Source: Promethearchaeota archaeon
Lineage (GTDB): Archaea > Asgardarchaeota > Lokiarchaeia > Sigyniarchaeales > SOKP01
Assembly (NCBI GenBank): GCA_019894975.1
Contig: JAGXNO010000005.1
Location: 59,116-123,115 of the forward strand
Direction: 5' to 3'
Length of the DNA stretch: 64,000 nt
The position numbers were made by a program, and so were the translations under genes. Position 1 is the first letter of the stretch. Each line of letters begins with the position of its first letter. The notes under the pieces were generated by a model. It had not been told where the DNA came from, did no database searches, and saw only the letters and a list, made by a program, of their open reading frames with translations. Of the stretch, positions 37,922 to 46,299 are shown piece by piece.

Positions 37922-39112
37922 ATGTGTGACACATATGTAGCACTTGGAACTGCTACTTTAGATAAAAGTGTTATTATTGGTAAAAATTCTGATAGAAAGA
38001 TTTCAGAAGCTCAATTAATTACTTACAATCCTCTTAAAAAATATTCAAAAGGGGAGGATCTAGAATGTACTTATATATCGATACCACAAGTTTCTGAAAC
38101 TAACGCTGTTATTCTTTCAAAACCTTATTGGATATGGGGGGCTGAAATGGGGGCTAATGAGTACGGTGTTGTAATTGGAAATGAGGCTCTAGCAACGAGG
38201 GAACCATTAAAAGATGTAGGATTAATAGGAATGGATCTTTTAAGATTAGGTCTTGAACGGGGTAAAACTGCAAAGAATTCAATGAATATAATAATTGAAT
38301 TAATTGAGAAATTCGGTCAAGGTGGACCTCACTTTCAAGATGGTGGAAATTATCATAATTCATTTATAATCGCAGATTCTAATGAAGCTTACGTATTGGA
38401 AACAGCAGGAGAGTGGTGGATATTGGAGAAAGTAAAAGATTACCGATCAATATCCAATAACATTTCTATTAGAGGAAAAGGTGATTTAAGAAGGGATGGT
38501 ATTATTCAACATGCGATAGAGCAAAATTATTGTAAAGATGATAATGACTTTGATTTTGCTTCTACATTTGCATCAGTACATCCTTTCCCAGATTATATTG
38601 AATGTTCTAAAGGTCAATTAAAAAAAAAAAAGGGAGAAATAACTCCCACTTTAATGATGAGTTTTCTTAGAGAGCATGGGGAAAACATATGTAGACACAA
38701 AAGGAAGGATATAACAACTAGTTCTCAGGTATCTCATATTCGAAAAGAAAATAAAAAATCTATTCATTGGTTTACTGGAAGCAGCTTAACATGTTTAAGT
38801 ATTTTTAAACCCTATGCATTTCCAATTGAAGATCAAAAAACTCTCGAATCAGAATCATATTCTGAAATCGACTCTAACTGGTTTTGGAACAGACATTTGG
38901 AAAAAATTAAGCCATTTATCTCAAAACCTAATAAAGAGAATCCCGAAAGGGACGCTTATCGTAATTTACTAAGAAGTGTTGAAAATAATTTAATCCTGAA
39001 GATTAATGAAATTTTAGCTAAAGAAAATGATATCTCAGAAAAAGAAACTCTTAATAAAATTATATCCCTTAACCAAGAAGCATGGGAACGGTCTGAAAAG
39101 TTGATTAGCTAA
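37922..39112 (+). CDS. C69-type peptidase / secernin-like N-terminal nucleophile hydrolase
   Basis: A 396-residue Ntn-hydrolase. It begins MCDTYVALG, placing the nucleophile Cys at position 2 so that loss of Met exposes it. GKNSDRKISEAQ is the usual oxyanion-side motif (Asn/Ser/Asp/Arg). WIWGAEMGANEYGVVIGNEA near residue 68 is also typical of secernins and C69 dipeptidases, as is SFIIADSNEAYVLETAG near 147. Members cut dipeptides or amides; the substrate here is unknown. It follows the UxaA genes by 87 bases and may share their transcript. Confidence 0.87.
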   Translation: MCDTYVALGTATLDKSVIIGKNSDRKISEAQLITYNPLKKYSKGEDLECTYISIPQVSETNAVILSKPYWIWGAEMGANEYGVVIGNEALATREPLKDVGLIGMDLLRLGLERGKTAKNSMNIIIELIEKFGQGGPHFQDGGNYHNSFIIADSNEAYVLETAGEWWILEKVKDYRSISNNISIRGKGDLRRDGIIQHAIEQNYCKDDNDFDFASTFASVHPFPDYIECSKGQLKKKKGEITPTLMMSFLREHGENICRHKRKDITTSSQVSHIRKENKKSIHWFTGSSLTCLSIFKPYAFPIEDQKTLESESYSEIDSNWFWNRHLEKIKPFISKPNKENPERDAYRNLLRSVENNLILKINEILAKENDISEKETLNKIISLNQEAWERSEKLIS

Positions 39113-39205
39113 ATGGTTCTAAAATCCTTTTTTTAATAAAACTTAATAGTTTAAGAGTATTTCTTCTTTTAATATATTACAACAAAATATTCATTGATTA
39201 TTCAG

Positions 39206-39499
39206 ATGTCTCAGAGTAAGTTAGATCTTTTAGGTATGGAAGGAGTTATTTCAAATTATAAAAGAGGACGCCATACAGTCCACCAGAAACACTGCATATT
39301 AGTTTTCTCGAATATCAAAAACAGAAAAGATGCAAATCGGCTTATTGGTAGAACCGTAGTTTGGATAAGTTCATCCGGCAAGGAATTAAAAGGTAAAATT
39401 ACGCGAGCTCACGGTAATAGTGGTGCTGTAAGATCCCACTTTAAAAAAGCAGGAGTTCCTGGGCAAGCTCTTGGACAAAAAATTAAAATAATAAAATAA
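39206..39499 (+). CDS. rpl35ae: Large ribosomal subunit protein L35Ae
   Basis: A ribosomal protein shared by archaea and eukaryotes. The sequence VISNYKRGRHTVHQKHCIL and the C-terminal AHGNSGAVRSHFKKAGVPG are typical of L35Ae. Starting at the ATG (39206) it is 97 residues; an upstream in-frame TTG at 39194 would add four residues (MIIQ) without benefit. It is followed by a 400-base gap, so it is apparently monocistronic. Confidence 0.95.
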   Translation: MSQSKLDLLGMEGVISNYKRGRHTVHQKHCILVFSNIKNRKDANRLIGRTVVWISSSGKELKGKITRAHGNSGAVRSHFKKAGVPGQALGQKIKIIK

Positions 39500-39902
39500 C
39501 TAAAAAGACCTTTTACTGTGTTTTAAGATTAATTATTTTAAATTTCTGTTATTTTATAAGTAACAACCTCTTAAATGCTTACAATTAATAAATAATTATC
39601 AAGGTTGGATTAATCATTTTTTGTATTTTTCAAAATTGGGGATACAATAATAAAGATTCTGTTTTAATCTACAATTATAATTTGATGGAACGAGGTAGAA
39701 ATTTACCATGGCACGATGTTTTCGCTGATCCATATGGATAATTCAAGAATACAGTTTCTAATTTATGACTCCTATTTCTTATATCTGGATATTACATGAT
39801 ACATAGATAACATTTTCTTTTTTTATTTTTGGATTTTGTACTAGGTTTGTAAAGTGATTTGTTAAGAATTTTGAATTTATTGGTTGGGTTTAAATTTTAA
39901 TA
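39500..39902. other. Non-coding stretch with a coding-like micro-ORF
   Basis: About 400 bases between L35Ae and the B-box-like gene. The only item of note is a 19-codon frame at 39685-39741 on the plus strand (MERGRNLPWHDVFADPYG), with amino-acid composition unlike random AT-rich DNA, containing a 12-base palindrome atccatatggat at 39728-39739. No tRNA was seen. It could be a gene remnant or a leader. Confidence 0.4.
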
Positions 39903-41927
39903 ATGTCAGATCAAATTTGCCGATTTTGTCAAAGGTATGTTCAGTTGTCTTACTATTGTGAAGAATGCGGTGCTAATTGTTGTTCTGACTGTTTACACGA
40001 AAAAAAAGTTGACTTCTATGTATGTCAAGATTGTAATTCAAAAAATATAGAAATTTTTGATTCAGAAAAGAAGAAAGTATGTAAAGATTGCGGTCATGAA
40101 AACATAATAAAGATACATCAACCACTAAAATCATGTCCAAAATGTGGATCTCATAAAATTATTAATATATATGAAAAAAAGGAAGATTTAGAAAAAGAAT
40201 TCTTAGAATTGATTAAAAATTCTCGATTATTTATAAGCCCCCTGAGGGAAGCTTTAGATGAGTTACTTGTTCTTCAAACAGACTTAAAAAAGGCAAGAGA
40301 TCCCCCTATTAGATGCTATCATTTTCCAAAAATGGAATCAGATCTATTAGCTCTTTTTAAATTGTTTGCTTATGTGCAAAATACATTATTTGATAAAGTT
40401 AATGCACACTTTCATCAAATTGTTTTATATAAAGAATATTTTTTTGATATTTATGCTCAACCAAATTCAAATATAACTATTATAGAGGGTATCTTTGAGA
40501 ATCTTTTAAGGAGTTATAATTCTATCAATGATTTTATATCTAATAATGTGAAAACGTTTAAAGATAGTATAGCTTCTTTTGAAACTAATCTTAATTTCAT
40601 AGATAAAATCAGTCATTATTTTTCAACATATAAGAAATTAATAAATCTAGCTGATAGAGAAAAGCCTGTTTATGCAATCTATGCTAAACTAGCAAATGGT
40701 CTGGACACAGATGATAAATATAAAAAAGATAGAGGAATTTTATTTATTACTAATTTAGACTTATCTTTTGTTCATGAATATGGTATGAGAAAGAAAAAAC
40801 AAGCACTTATCTTTAAGGCTCCTGTTCAAGATTTAATAAGGATCAAAGAAAAAGGAAAAGTCTTCAAAAAATTATACATTGAGTTTGAGTATGGAAAATA
40901 TGAATTTACATTACCTGCTAATTCTCTTTCTAGAGTTATAGAATATATTCTTCTGGCAAGAACTTTTGATGAATCTACAGTTTTTGATAGTAAGTCAGCA
41001 AATAACCTTCAAAGAGTTAATATCGATTTAACTGAATTAGAAAATTTCATCGAAGAATGCATTAATTCATTTTTTAGCTTAAAATGCCAATATAATAATA
41101 GTTCTCAACAAGTTAACCAATATAATCAAATATTTCCCCAAGGGGTTAATACACCTTTAAACCAGATTCAAAGTTCAATGACCCAAGTAAATAATCATGG
41201 GTTTCCATATCAACAACCAAATTCAGGGCAATTTAGAGTTAATCAACCGATCTTACAAAATCAAAATCCTCAACATCTTCAATATACTTCACCTGTTGCT
41301 CCAAATCAAATTCCCCCAGGATCAAATGACTACTTTAACTCCTTAAATCAATATCAAAAGCCTAACTCCCAACCTAGTAAATTTTTTCAACAAAACTTCA
41401 TTAACCCAAATAGATTTCAAAATTATAATCCTCAAGAAATTACCAACAATTATGGGGAAATTCTAGATGTTAATCAAAGAGAACTTCAGCAAAGAAATTT
41501 AAATTACCCCCAAGGCTACTATGCTCAATTTCCAAATCAAATTAACCCAAATTCATTAAATGAAAATAATAATTTCCAAGAATTTAACAGAAATCACCTA
41601 TCTGATTTATTTGATCCAAATAACACCCTAATACAACATTCTTATAATCATAAGAGAAAATTATTTAAATTAGATCGAGAAAAACAAGAAAAAATGCTCG
41701 AATTAGAAAGAGATAGGTACAGTCTTAAAGCAACATTAAAAAAACTTGAAAAAAAATTTGATGATGGTTCAATATCAGAATCAGAATACTTCAAAGCATA
41801 CAGAAACTTAAATAAGGAAGTTTATCTCATCGAGAATAAAATTCAAAAATTGCAGCAACGTTTAGAAGAACTAGAATCTCTTAAACAAAATAGTAGGAGT
41901 TTTGATAATAAAGGATTCTATACTTAG
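39903..41927 (+). CDS. B-box-like zinc-finger protein with PH/GRAM-like domain, Asn/Gln-rich region and coiled coil
   Basis: A 674-residue multidomain protein. Residues 1-45 carry Cys at 6, 9, 19, 22, 26, 27, 30, 41 and 44 in a B-box-like cross-brace pattern (CRFCQRYVQLSYYCEECG). CxxC pairs at 60-63 and 78-81 form a zinc ribbon. A helical part (about 90-250) follows. Residues about 275-365 look like a GRAM/PH-type beta barrel (RGILFITNLDLSFVHE ending in EYILLARTF). Residues about 385-590 are a low-complexity Asn/Gln/Pro/Phe region. The C-terminus (about 600-665) is a charged coiled coil containing a SHOCT-like FDDGSISESEYFKAYRNL. It is presumably a scaffold at a membrane or in a condensate. 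Domain names are by pattern; no catalytic site is visible. Confidence 0.75.
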   Translation: MSDQICRFCQRYVQLSYYCEECGANCCSDCLHEKKVDFYVCQDCNSKNIEIFDSEKKKVCKDCGHENIIKIHQPLKSCPKCGSHKIINIYEKKEDLEKEFLELIKNSRLFISPLREALDELLVLQTDLKKARDPPIRCYHFPKMESDLLALFKLFAYVQNTLFDKVNAHFHQIVLYKEYFFDIYAQPNSNITIIEGIFENLLRSYNSINDFISNNVKTFKDSIASFETNLNFIDKISHYFSTYKKLINLADREKPVYAIYAKLANGLDTDDKYKKDRGILFITNLDLSFVHEYGMRKKKQALIFKAPVQDLIRIKEKGKVFKKLYIEFEYGKYEFTLPANSLSRVIEYILLARTFDESTVFDSKSANNLQRVNIDLTELENFIEECINSFFSLKCQYNNSSQQVNQYNQIFPQGVNTPLNQIQSSMTQVNNHGFPYQQPNSGQFRVNQPILQNQNPQHLQYTSPVAPNQIPPGSNDYFNSLNQYQKPNSQPSKFFQQNFINPNRFQNYNPQEITNNYGEILDVNQRELQQRNLNYPQGYYAQFPNQINPNSLNENNNFQEFNRNHLSDLFDPNNTLIQHSYNHKRKLFKLDREKQEKMLELERDRYSLKATLKKLEKKFDDGSISESEYFKAYRNLNKEVYLIENKIQKLQQRLEELESLKQNSRSFDNKGFYT

Positions 41928-42009
41928 ATCTTTATTCGCGCATAATTTATGCAGATTTTGCATTTTAATCGTAATCTAAGTTTATATTCTTATAAGTGTT
42001 TTAGATAAT

Positions 42010-43029
42010 ATGGAAAGTCCCTCTACTTCTATTGTAGGAAGTTGGCCTTTAAGCCATTGCACTGAAAATATGGAAAGGATTTTTAATGATTTAATTCAAA
42101 TTGGTATCGATTTTCCATGTTATCCTCAATTAAATTCTATGATTTCTCAATTTTTATCCCCATTGACAGAAGAAATTTCCCCCTTAGAAGAAATTAACAA
42201 CAAATTTTATTTATCAGATGACTTCAAAATCCCGAAAAACCCAATAGCTTTAGAATATGGAAAATTCATTAAAAATTTTTTTGACAAACACCCAGAACTG
42301 TTAAAACAAGTTAAGGGAACTAAAGCCTGTTTAACCGGACCAATAACTTTAGCTGCTGAAATAATCTTGAAAGGTGATGTAGCGAAGGGATTAAAAGCCA
42401 GAATCTTTACAGAACCTAGAGCAATAATGGTGGATTGGATTGTAGAAAAATTAGCAGAAATTATGAAACAAGTAGGAAAAGAGTATAATAAAATGGGTAT
42501 AGATATAATTTCTATGGATGAACCTCTTTTGGGTGTTTTAATAGGAAGAAAAGTATTATTTCATTCTGAAGATTTCATTTTAGAAATTCTAAATAAATCC
42601 ATTTCAGAAATTAAATCTTTATCATCGATTCATGTGTGTGGCAGAATTAGTCCTAAATGCCGTGATATACTCCTTCAAACTAACGTGAACATATTAGACC
42701 ATGAATTTAGAACAAACGAGGAAAATTTTGATATTTTTCAAAAAGAGCATCTTACAAATAATGATAAAATATTAGCTTTAGGAACAGTTAAATCTAAGTT
42801 TTTGCCAGTAGAAGGATATGAAATCAATGATTATGTTGAAGGAATAGACTCTCTTGAAGCTTATATTCGAAAAGCTTTTAAACAATACGGTAAGGAAAAT
42901 TTAATCATTAAACCCGATTGTGGCTTCAATGCTATTAAAAACATGTTTGATGATGAGAATTTCGCTTACGAGATTACTCTTAGAAAAGTAAAAAACATGG
43001 TACTTGCTTTGAAAAGAATTATAAAATAG
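42010..43029 (+). CDS. MetE-like cobalamin-independent methionine synthase, catalytic domain only
   Basis: A 339-residue UROD/MetE-like barrel. It matches the C-terminal, catalytic half of MetE and lacks the N-terminal folate-binding half, as in archaeal core-MetE proteins that take the methyl group from a methylcorrinoid rather than methyl-folate. Zinc ligands are visible: His208 and Cys210 in SIHVCGRISPKC and Cys304 in KPDCGF. SMDEPLLGVLIG near residue 172 holds the conserved Asp-Glu. The N-terminus IVGSWPLSH is the family's substrate loop. The methyl donor is inferred, not seen. Confidence 0.85.
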   Translation: MESPSTSIVGSWPLSHCTENMERIFNDLIQIGIDFPCYPQLNSMISQFLSPLTEEISPLEEINNKFYLSDDFKIPKNPIALEYGKFIKNFFDKHPELLKQVKGTKACLTGPITLAAEIILKGDVAKGLKARIFTEPRAIMVDWIVEKLAEIMKQVGKEYNKMGIDIISMDEPLLGVLIGRKVLFHSEDFILEILNKSISEIKSLSSIHVCGRISPKCRDILLQTNVNILDHEFRTNEENFDIFQKEHLTNNDKILALGTVKSKFLPVEGYEINDYVEGIDSLEAYIRKAFKQYGKENLIIKPDCGFNAIKNMFDDENFAYEITLRKVKNMVLALKRIIK

Positions 43030-43128
43030 GTTAAAAAACCCTTTCCCAAAAATAATTTACAACTCTCTATGCTCTTTAAAAAATTTGACGATAATTAGCA
43101 AAAAATAAAAAATCTTTATGAGAAAAGG

Positions 43129-43782
43129 TTAACTTTGTAGTTCTTTACGAAGTTTTTCAATCTCATCCTGAAGTTTTTCTTTAGATTTAACTCCAACTTC
43201 TTCTTCAAATTCTTCTCCGTATTCAGGGATATACTGCAAGTCATCTGAGGGGGCTTCTGGCATAGTTCCACCCTGATCGAGCAACATCTCTGTTTCTAAT
43301 TGATTTAGTTCATCTGTTACATCAATTGCAAGATCAATTTCCGGATCACCCGCTAAAATATCTGCTGCTTCCTCTATTTCTGCGACATAAGCTTCAGAAT
43401 CTTCAGCAATTTCCGCAACTTTAGCAGGAGAGGCTTTAGTGGCTATGTATTCTAATTCATCGCGTATCCCACTAAAAATGTCTCCAGTTGCAGAGATTAG
43501 TTGTCCCTCTTCAATTGCTTGAATTTGACGCTCTATCTTACCTCTAATGTTAGTTGTTCTATCAACTTTCGCATTATATGATTTATATTGAATGAGATAA
43601 TTTTTTGCTCGACCTTTTTCACCACGCTTTAATGCAATCTTCGCATTTTTACGACTTATTTCAGCTCGTTTACTGTAATTCCTATTTATAACATTTAATC
43701 TGTGTATGTGTCCCTTAGCCTTAGAAATCAAATCATCTTTCTCTTTTCCTTTACGTGGAAATAGCTTCTTTTTCAGACCCAT
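43129..43782 (-). CDS. ESCRT-III (Snf7/CHMP) family protein
   Basis: A 217-residue helical protein of the Snf7 family. The basic N-terminus (MGLKKKLFPRKGK) suits membrane binding. Residues about 20-100 form the long alpha1-alpha2 hairpin (RKNAKIALKRGEKGRAKNYL). The acidic C-terminal half ends in a short amphipathic helix (KLQDEIEKLRKEL) that could be a MIM for a Vps4 MIT domain. The hairpin pattern resembles CHMP4/Vps20-type more than CHMP1-3. ESCRT-III proteins polymerise to cut membrane necks. It is not next to vps4 or other ESCRT genes here but is divergent from dehydroquinate synthase II, so it is likely an extra paralogue. Confidence 0.87.
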   Translation of the reverse strand: MGLKKKLFPRKGKEKDDLISKAKGHIHRLNVINRNYSKRAEISRKNAKIALKRGEKGRAKNYLIQYKSYNAKVDRTTNIRGKIERQIQAIEEGQLISATGDIFSGIRDELEYIATKASPAKVAEIAEDSEAYVAEIEEAADILAGDPEIDLAIDVTDELNQLETEMLLDQGGTMPEAPSDDLQYIPEYGEEFEEEVGVKSKEKLQDEIEKLRKELQS

Positions 43783-43938
43783 TTTAGTTCTACACTATTT
43801 AGTAGTATTTATAATAATTTACTATATTATGAATAATATGAACTACTAATTTAAAAATTTAATAATAAACTAATACATTATAATAAAATAATTTCTATAA
43901 AAAAACTTTCATAGTCCAAAGTCTACGATTTTCTTGTC

Positions 43939-45054
43939 ATGAAAAAAATCATCTTAAATTTCGAAAAGAAGCAAGATAATTTTAAAGAATTCGTTCAAGA
44001 GGCATTTAATAAAGACATTCTGAATTTTTTAATATCAAATAATACATTTTCTGAGTTTAAAAAGATTGAACGAATTAACCTCTATTCAAAAGATCTTGAT
44101 CTTCCCGCGAATTTCTACATAACTGATAATAGAGAGGAGCTAAAAGAATTACTAACTGATATAAAATTTTCAAAACATTCTATTGGATTTTTTAAAGAAT
44201 TAAAATCAAAGGATGACGAGAAAGAAGTAATAGACCTTTCCAGAACGAAACAAGTTGATTTTATAATTGTATCCGCAAAAGACTGGAAGATTATCCCATT
44301 TGAGAATATTATCGCTGAAATGCACAAGTCCGATACTGATTTAATTGCTGCAGTAAGTGACGTTGATGAAGCTGAATTAATGTTAAAAACTTTAGAAATT
44401 GGTGTGGATGGAGTACTTTTAACACCGAAAAATGTGAATGATATAATTCAGCTAAAAAACCTTATACACCCCTCTTTTCAAATTGAACTTTTAAAAGCAA
44501 AAGTAATTACTATTGAAACTATCCCTGAAGCAGAAAGAGTTTGTGTAGATACTACGTCACTTCTTAGTATAGGAGAGGGGCTTCTGGTGGGTTCTACTGC
44601 CGCAGGATTTTGTCTCGTTCATTCTGAAACATTCGAAACACAATTTGTAGCATCTAGACCGTTCAGAGTTAATGCTGGAGACGTTTCTGCTTATATATTG
44701 GTACCTGATGATAATCCAGACGCAATATATCGTACTAAATATCTGAGTGAATTGAAAGGTGGGGACAGAGTACTAGCAGTTTCTAATAAAGGTGATGTCA
44801 GAATTGTATCAGTAGGAAGAGTAAAAATTGAAACACGGCCAATGTTAAGATTTGAATTGGAATGTGTCAGAGATGATATTAAAATAAAATTAAGCTGTAT
44901 TTGTCAAAACGCCGAGACAATTCGCTTAGTAGGAGGAAATGGTAAAGCGGTATCGGTAGTTGATATTAAGATCGGTGATGAGGTTTTAGTTCACATTGGT
45001 CCCGGAGCAACGCATTTCGGAACACCTATAAAAGAGACGATAATTGAAAAATAA
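43939..45054 (+). CDS. aroB': 3-dehydroquinate synthase II
   Basis: The archaeal, non-homologous dehydroquinate synthase that makes 3-dehydroquinate by oxidative deamination and cyclisation of a 2-amino-3,7-dideoxy-heptulosonate precursor for aromatic amino acids. Visible signatures: RVCVDTTSLLSIGEGLLVGS, then SAAGF-like TAAGFCLVHSE, ASRPFRVNAGDVSAYILVP and the NKGDVRIVSVGRVKIE region. The length of 371 residues is as expected (about 360-380). No other aro gene is near. It is divergent from the ESCRT-III gene with a 156-base AT-rich gap. Confidence 0.95.
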   Translation: MKKIILNFEKKQDNFKEFVQEAFNKDILNFLISNNTFSEFKKIERINLYSKDLDLPANFYITDNREELKELLTDIKFSKHSIGFFKELKSKDDEKEVIDLSRTKQVDFIIVSAKDWKIIPFENIIAEMHKSDTDLIAAVSDVDEAELMLKTLEIGVDGVLLTPKNVNDIIQLKNLIHPSFQIELLKAKVITIETIPEAERVCVDTTSLLSIGEGLLVGSTAAGFCLVHSETFETQFVASRPFRVNAGDVSAYILVPDDNPDAIYRTKYLSELKGGDRVLAVSNKGDVRIVSVGRVKIETRPMLRFELECVRDDIKIKLSCICQNAETIRLVGGNGKAVSVVDIKIGDEVLVHIGPGATHFGTPIKETIIEK

Positions 45055-45073
45055 AAAGAATAGGATTAATTTT

Positions 45074-46192
45074 TTAAACATTCCCTTCTTTGAATAAGGG
45101 AATTATTTCCTCACTAATTATTCTTGAAGCATCCCAGTAAGTAAATGGAGCATTTTTACTTGAAGCACCATTAGTAGAAGAAAATATAAAATGATTAGCA
45201 CCCGCTTCGATATATATTCTAATTCTTTTTATAATATCTTCTTTTGTTCCAATCATTACACTCTCACGTATTAGATCATCTGGAATATCCTCCACTAAAG
45301 GCTGTAATTTTCTCATATCGAAACTTATAACATCATCTCTATCAATTTTTAGAATATTAAGCTCTTCACTTTTATGCCCGGTAGCTTCTAGATAAATTTC
45401 TTCATATTCCTCTTTCCAATATCCTAATTCCTTTATTCTTTGAGGATTTGTAAGCATTTCATATTTATTTCCTTGTATCCTCTGATTGATTTTATTTGGA
45501 TCATCATTGATAAAGGTAAATTGAAATACACCAAATGAAAATTTATCCAAATCCCTTCCCACATCATTCATTGCATTAACAATTTGTTGTTTTTTAGTGG
45601 TATAGGTTTTGGAATCAATTCCAACAGGCGCCCACCCATCAGCAATTTCACCAGTCAGCTTTAATGTTTTTGGTGAGTTTGCTCCTATCCATATCGGAAT
45701 ATCTGACACTGGTTTAGGTAGTAAATTCGCATTTTTAGCATTGTAGTGTTGCCCCTTAAATGAGACATTTTTTCCTTCATTCCAGAATGACTTCATGTAG
45801 TTAATAGATTCCCTCATTTTGGAAAGAGCACGGTCGGACGCTATGCCATATGCCTTTAAATTCATCGCTTCTCCTGCTCCTATCCCCAATATTAAATTTC
45901 CTTCAGTAAGGTGGTTAATAGAAGTGCACAACTGTGCTAGGACCGCAGGATGTATTCTATGAGGATCTGTCACTGCAGTTCCAAAAGATTTATCTTTAAC
46001 TAATTCTGCCATTGCCCCAAATAATGCCCAAGGACTTAAATAATCGTCAACTAAGGTACCACCCATACCAGATAGGTGATCGGGAAGCCATAAAGAATCC
46101 CAATTTTCTTTACTTGCAGCAATAACCTTTTTTCGAAAAAAATCATAAGAATGTAAAAAATATAGTTGCTGACCAAATTTTATCTCACTCAT
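45074..46192 (-). CDS. F420-dependent LLM-class oxidoreductase (luciferase-like)
   Basis: A bacterial luciferase-fold oxidoreductase that probably uses F420. Features: SLWLPDHLSG near residue 37, GTAVTDPHRIHPAVLAQ near 75, NLILGIGAGEAMNL near 102 and PIWIGANSPKTLKL near 165. At 372 residues it is longer than methylene-H4MPT reductase (Mer, about 320), which it resembles in fold only, so I do not call it Mer. I chose ATG 46192 (MSEIKFGQQLYF); an in-frame GTG at 46201 would add three residues. The substrate is unknown. It is divergent from the GH57 gene. Confidence 0.83.
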   Translation of the reverse strand: MSEIKFGQQLYFLHSYDFFRKKVIAASKENWDSLWLPDHLSGMGGTLVDDYLSPWALFGAMAELVKDKSFGTAVTDPHRIHPAVLAQLCTSINHLTEGNLILGIGAGEAMNLKAYGIASDRALSKMRESINYMKSFWNEGKNVSFKGQHYNAKNANLLPKPVSDIPIWIGANSPKTLKLTGEIADGWAPVGIDSKTYTTKKQQIVNAMNDVGRDLDKFSFGVFQFTFINDDPNKINQRIQGNKYEMLTNPQRIKELGYWKEEYEEIYLEATGHKSEELNILKIDRDDVISFDMRKLQPLVEDIPDDLIRESVMIGTKEDIIKRIRIYIEAGANHFIFSSTNGASSKNAPFTYWDASRIISEEIIPLFKEGNV

Positions 46193-46299
46193 GTTTATCA
46201 CGCGAAAACCATATAGATAATGTTAACAAATAGTACATAGTTTTAAAAATTCATTCTTTATTGAATTATTATATAGCAAATTAATACTAAACAAGAACT

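Noticed and set aside
39678..39732. Possible C/D box RNA (tgatgg ... ctga)
   Set aside because: The C box is degenerate and no D'/C' pair with suitable guide spacing is visible.
43800..43848. Inverted repeat tagtagt/actacta between ESCRT-III and dehydroquinate synthase II
   Set aside because: Only 7-base arms 35 bases apart in a region almost purely A/T; expected by chance.
45074..46192. Assignment of the LLM protein as methylene-H4MPT reductase (Mer)
   Set aside because: It is about 50 residues longer than Mer and shares only general LLM motifs.
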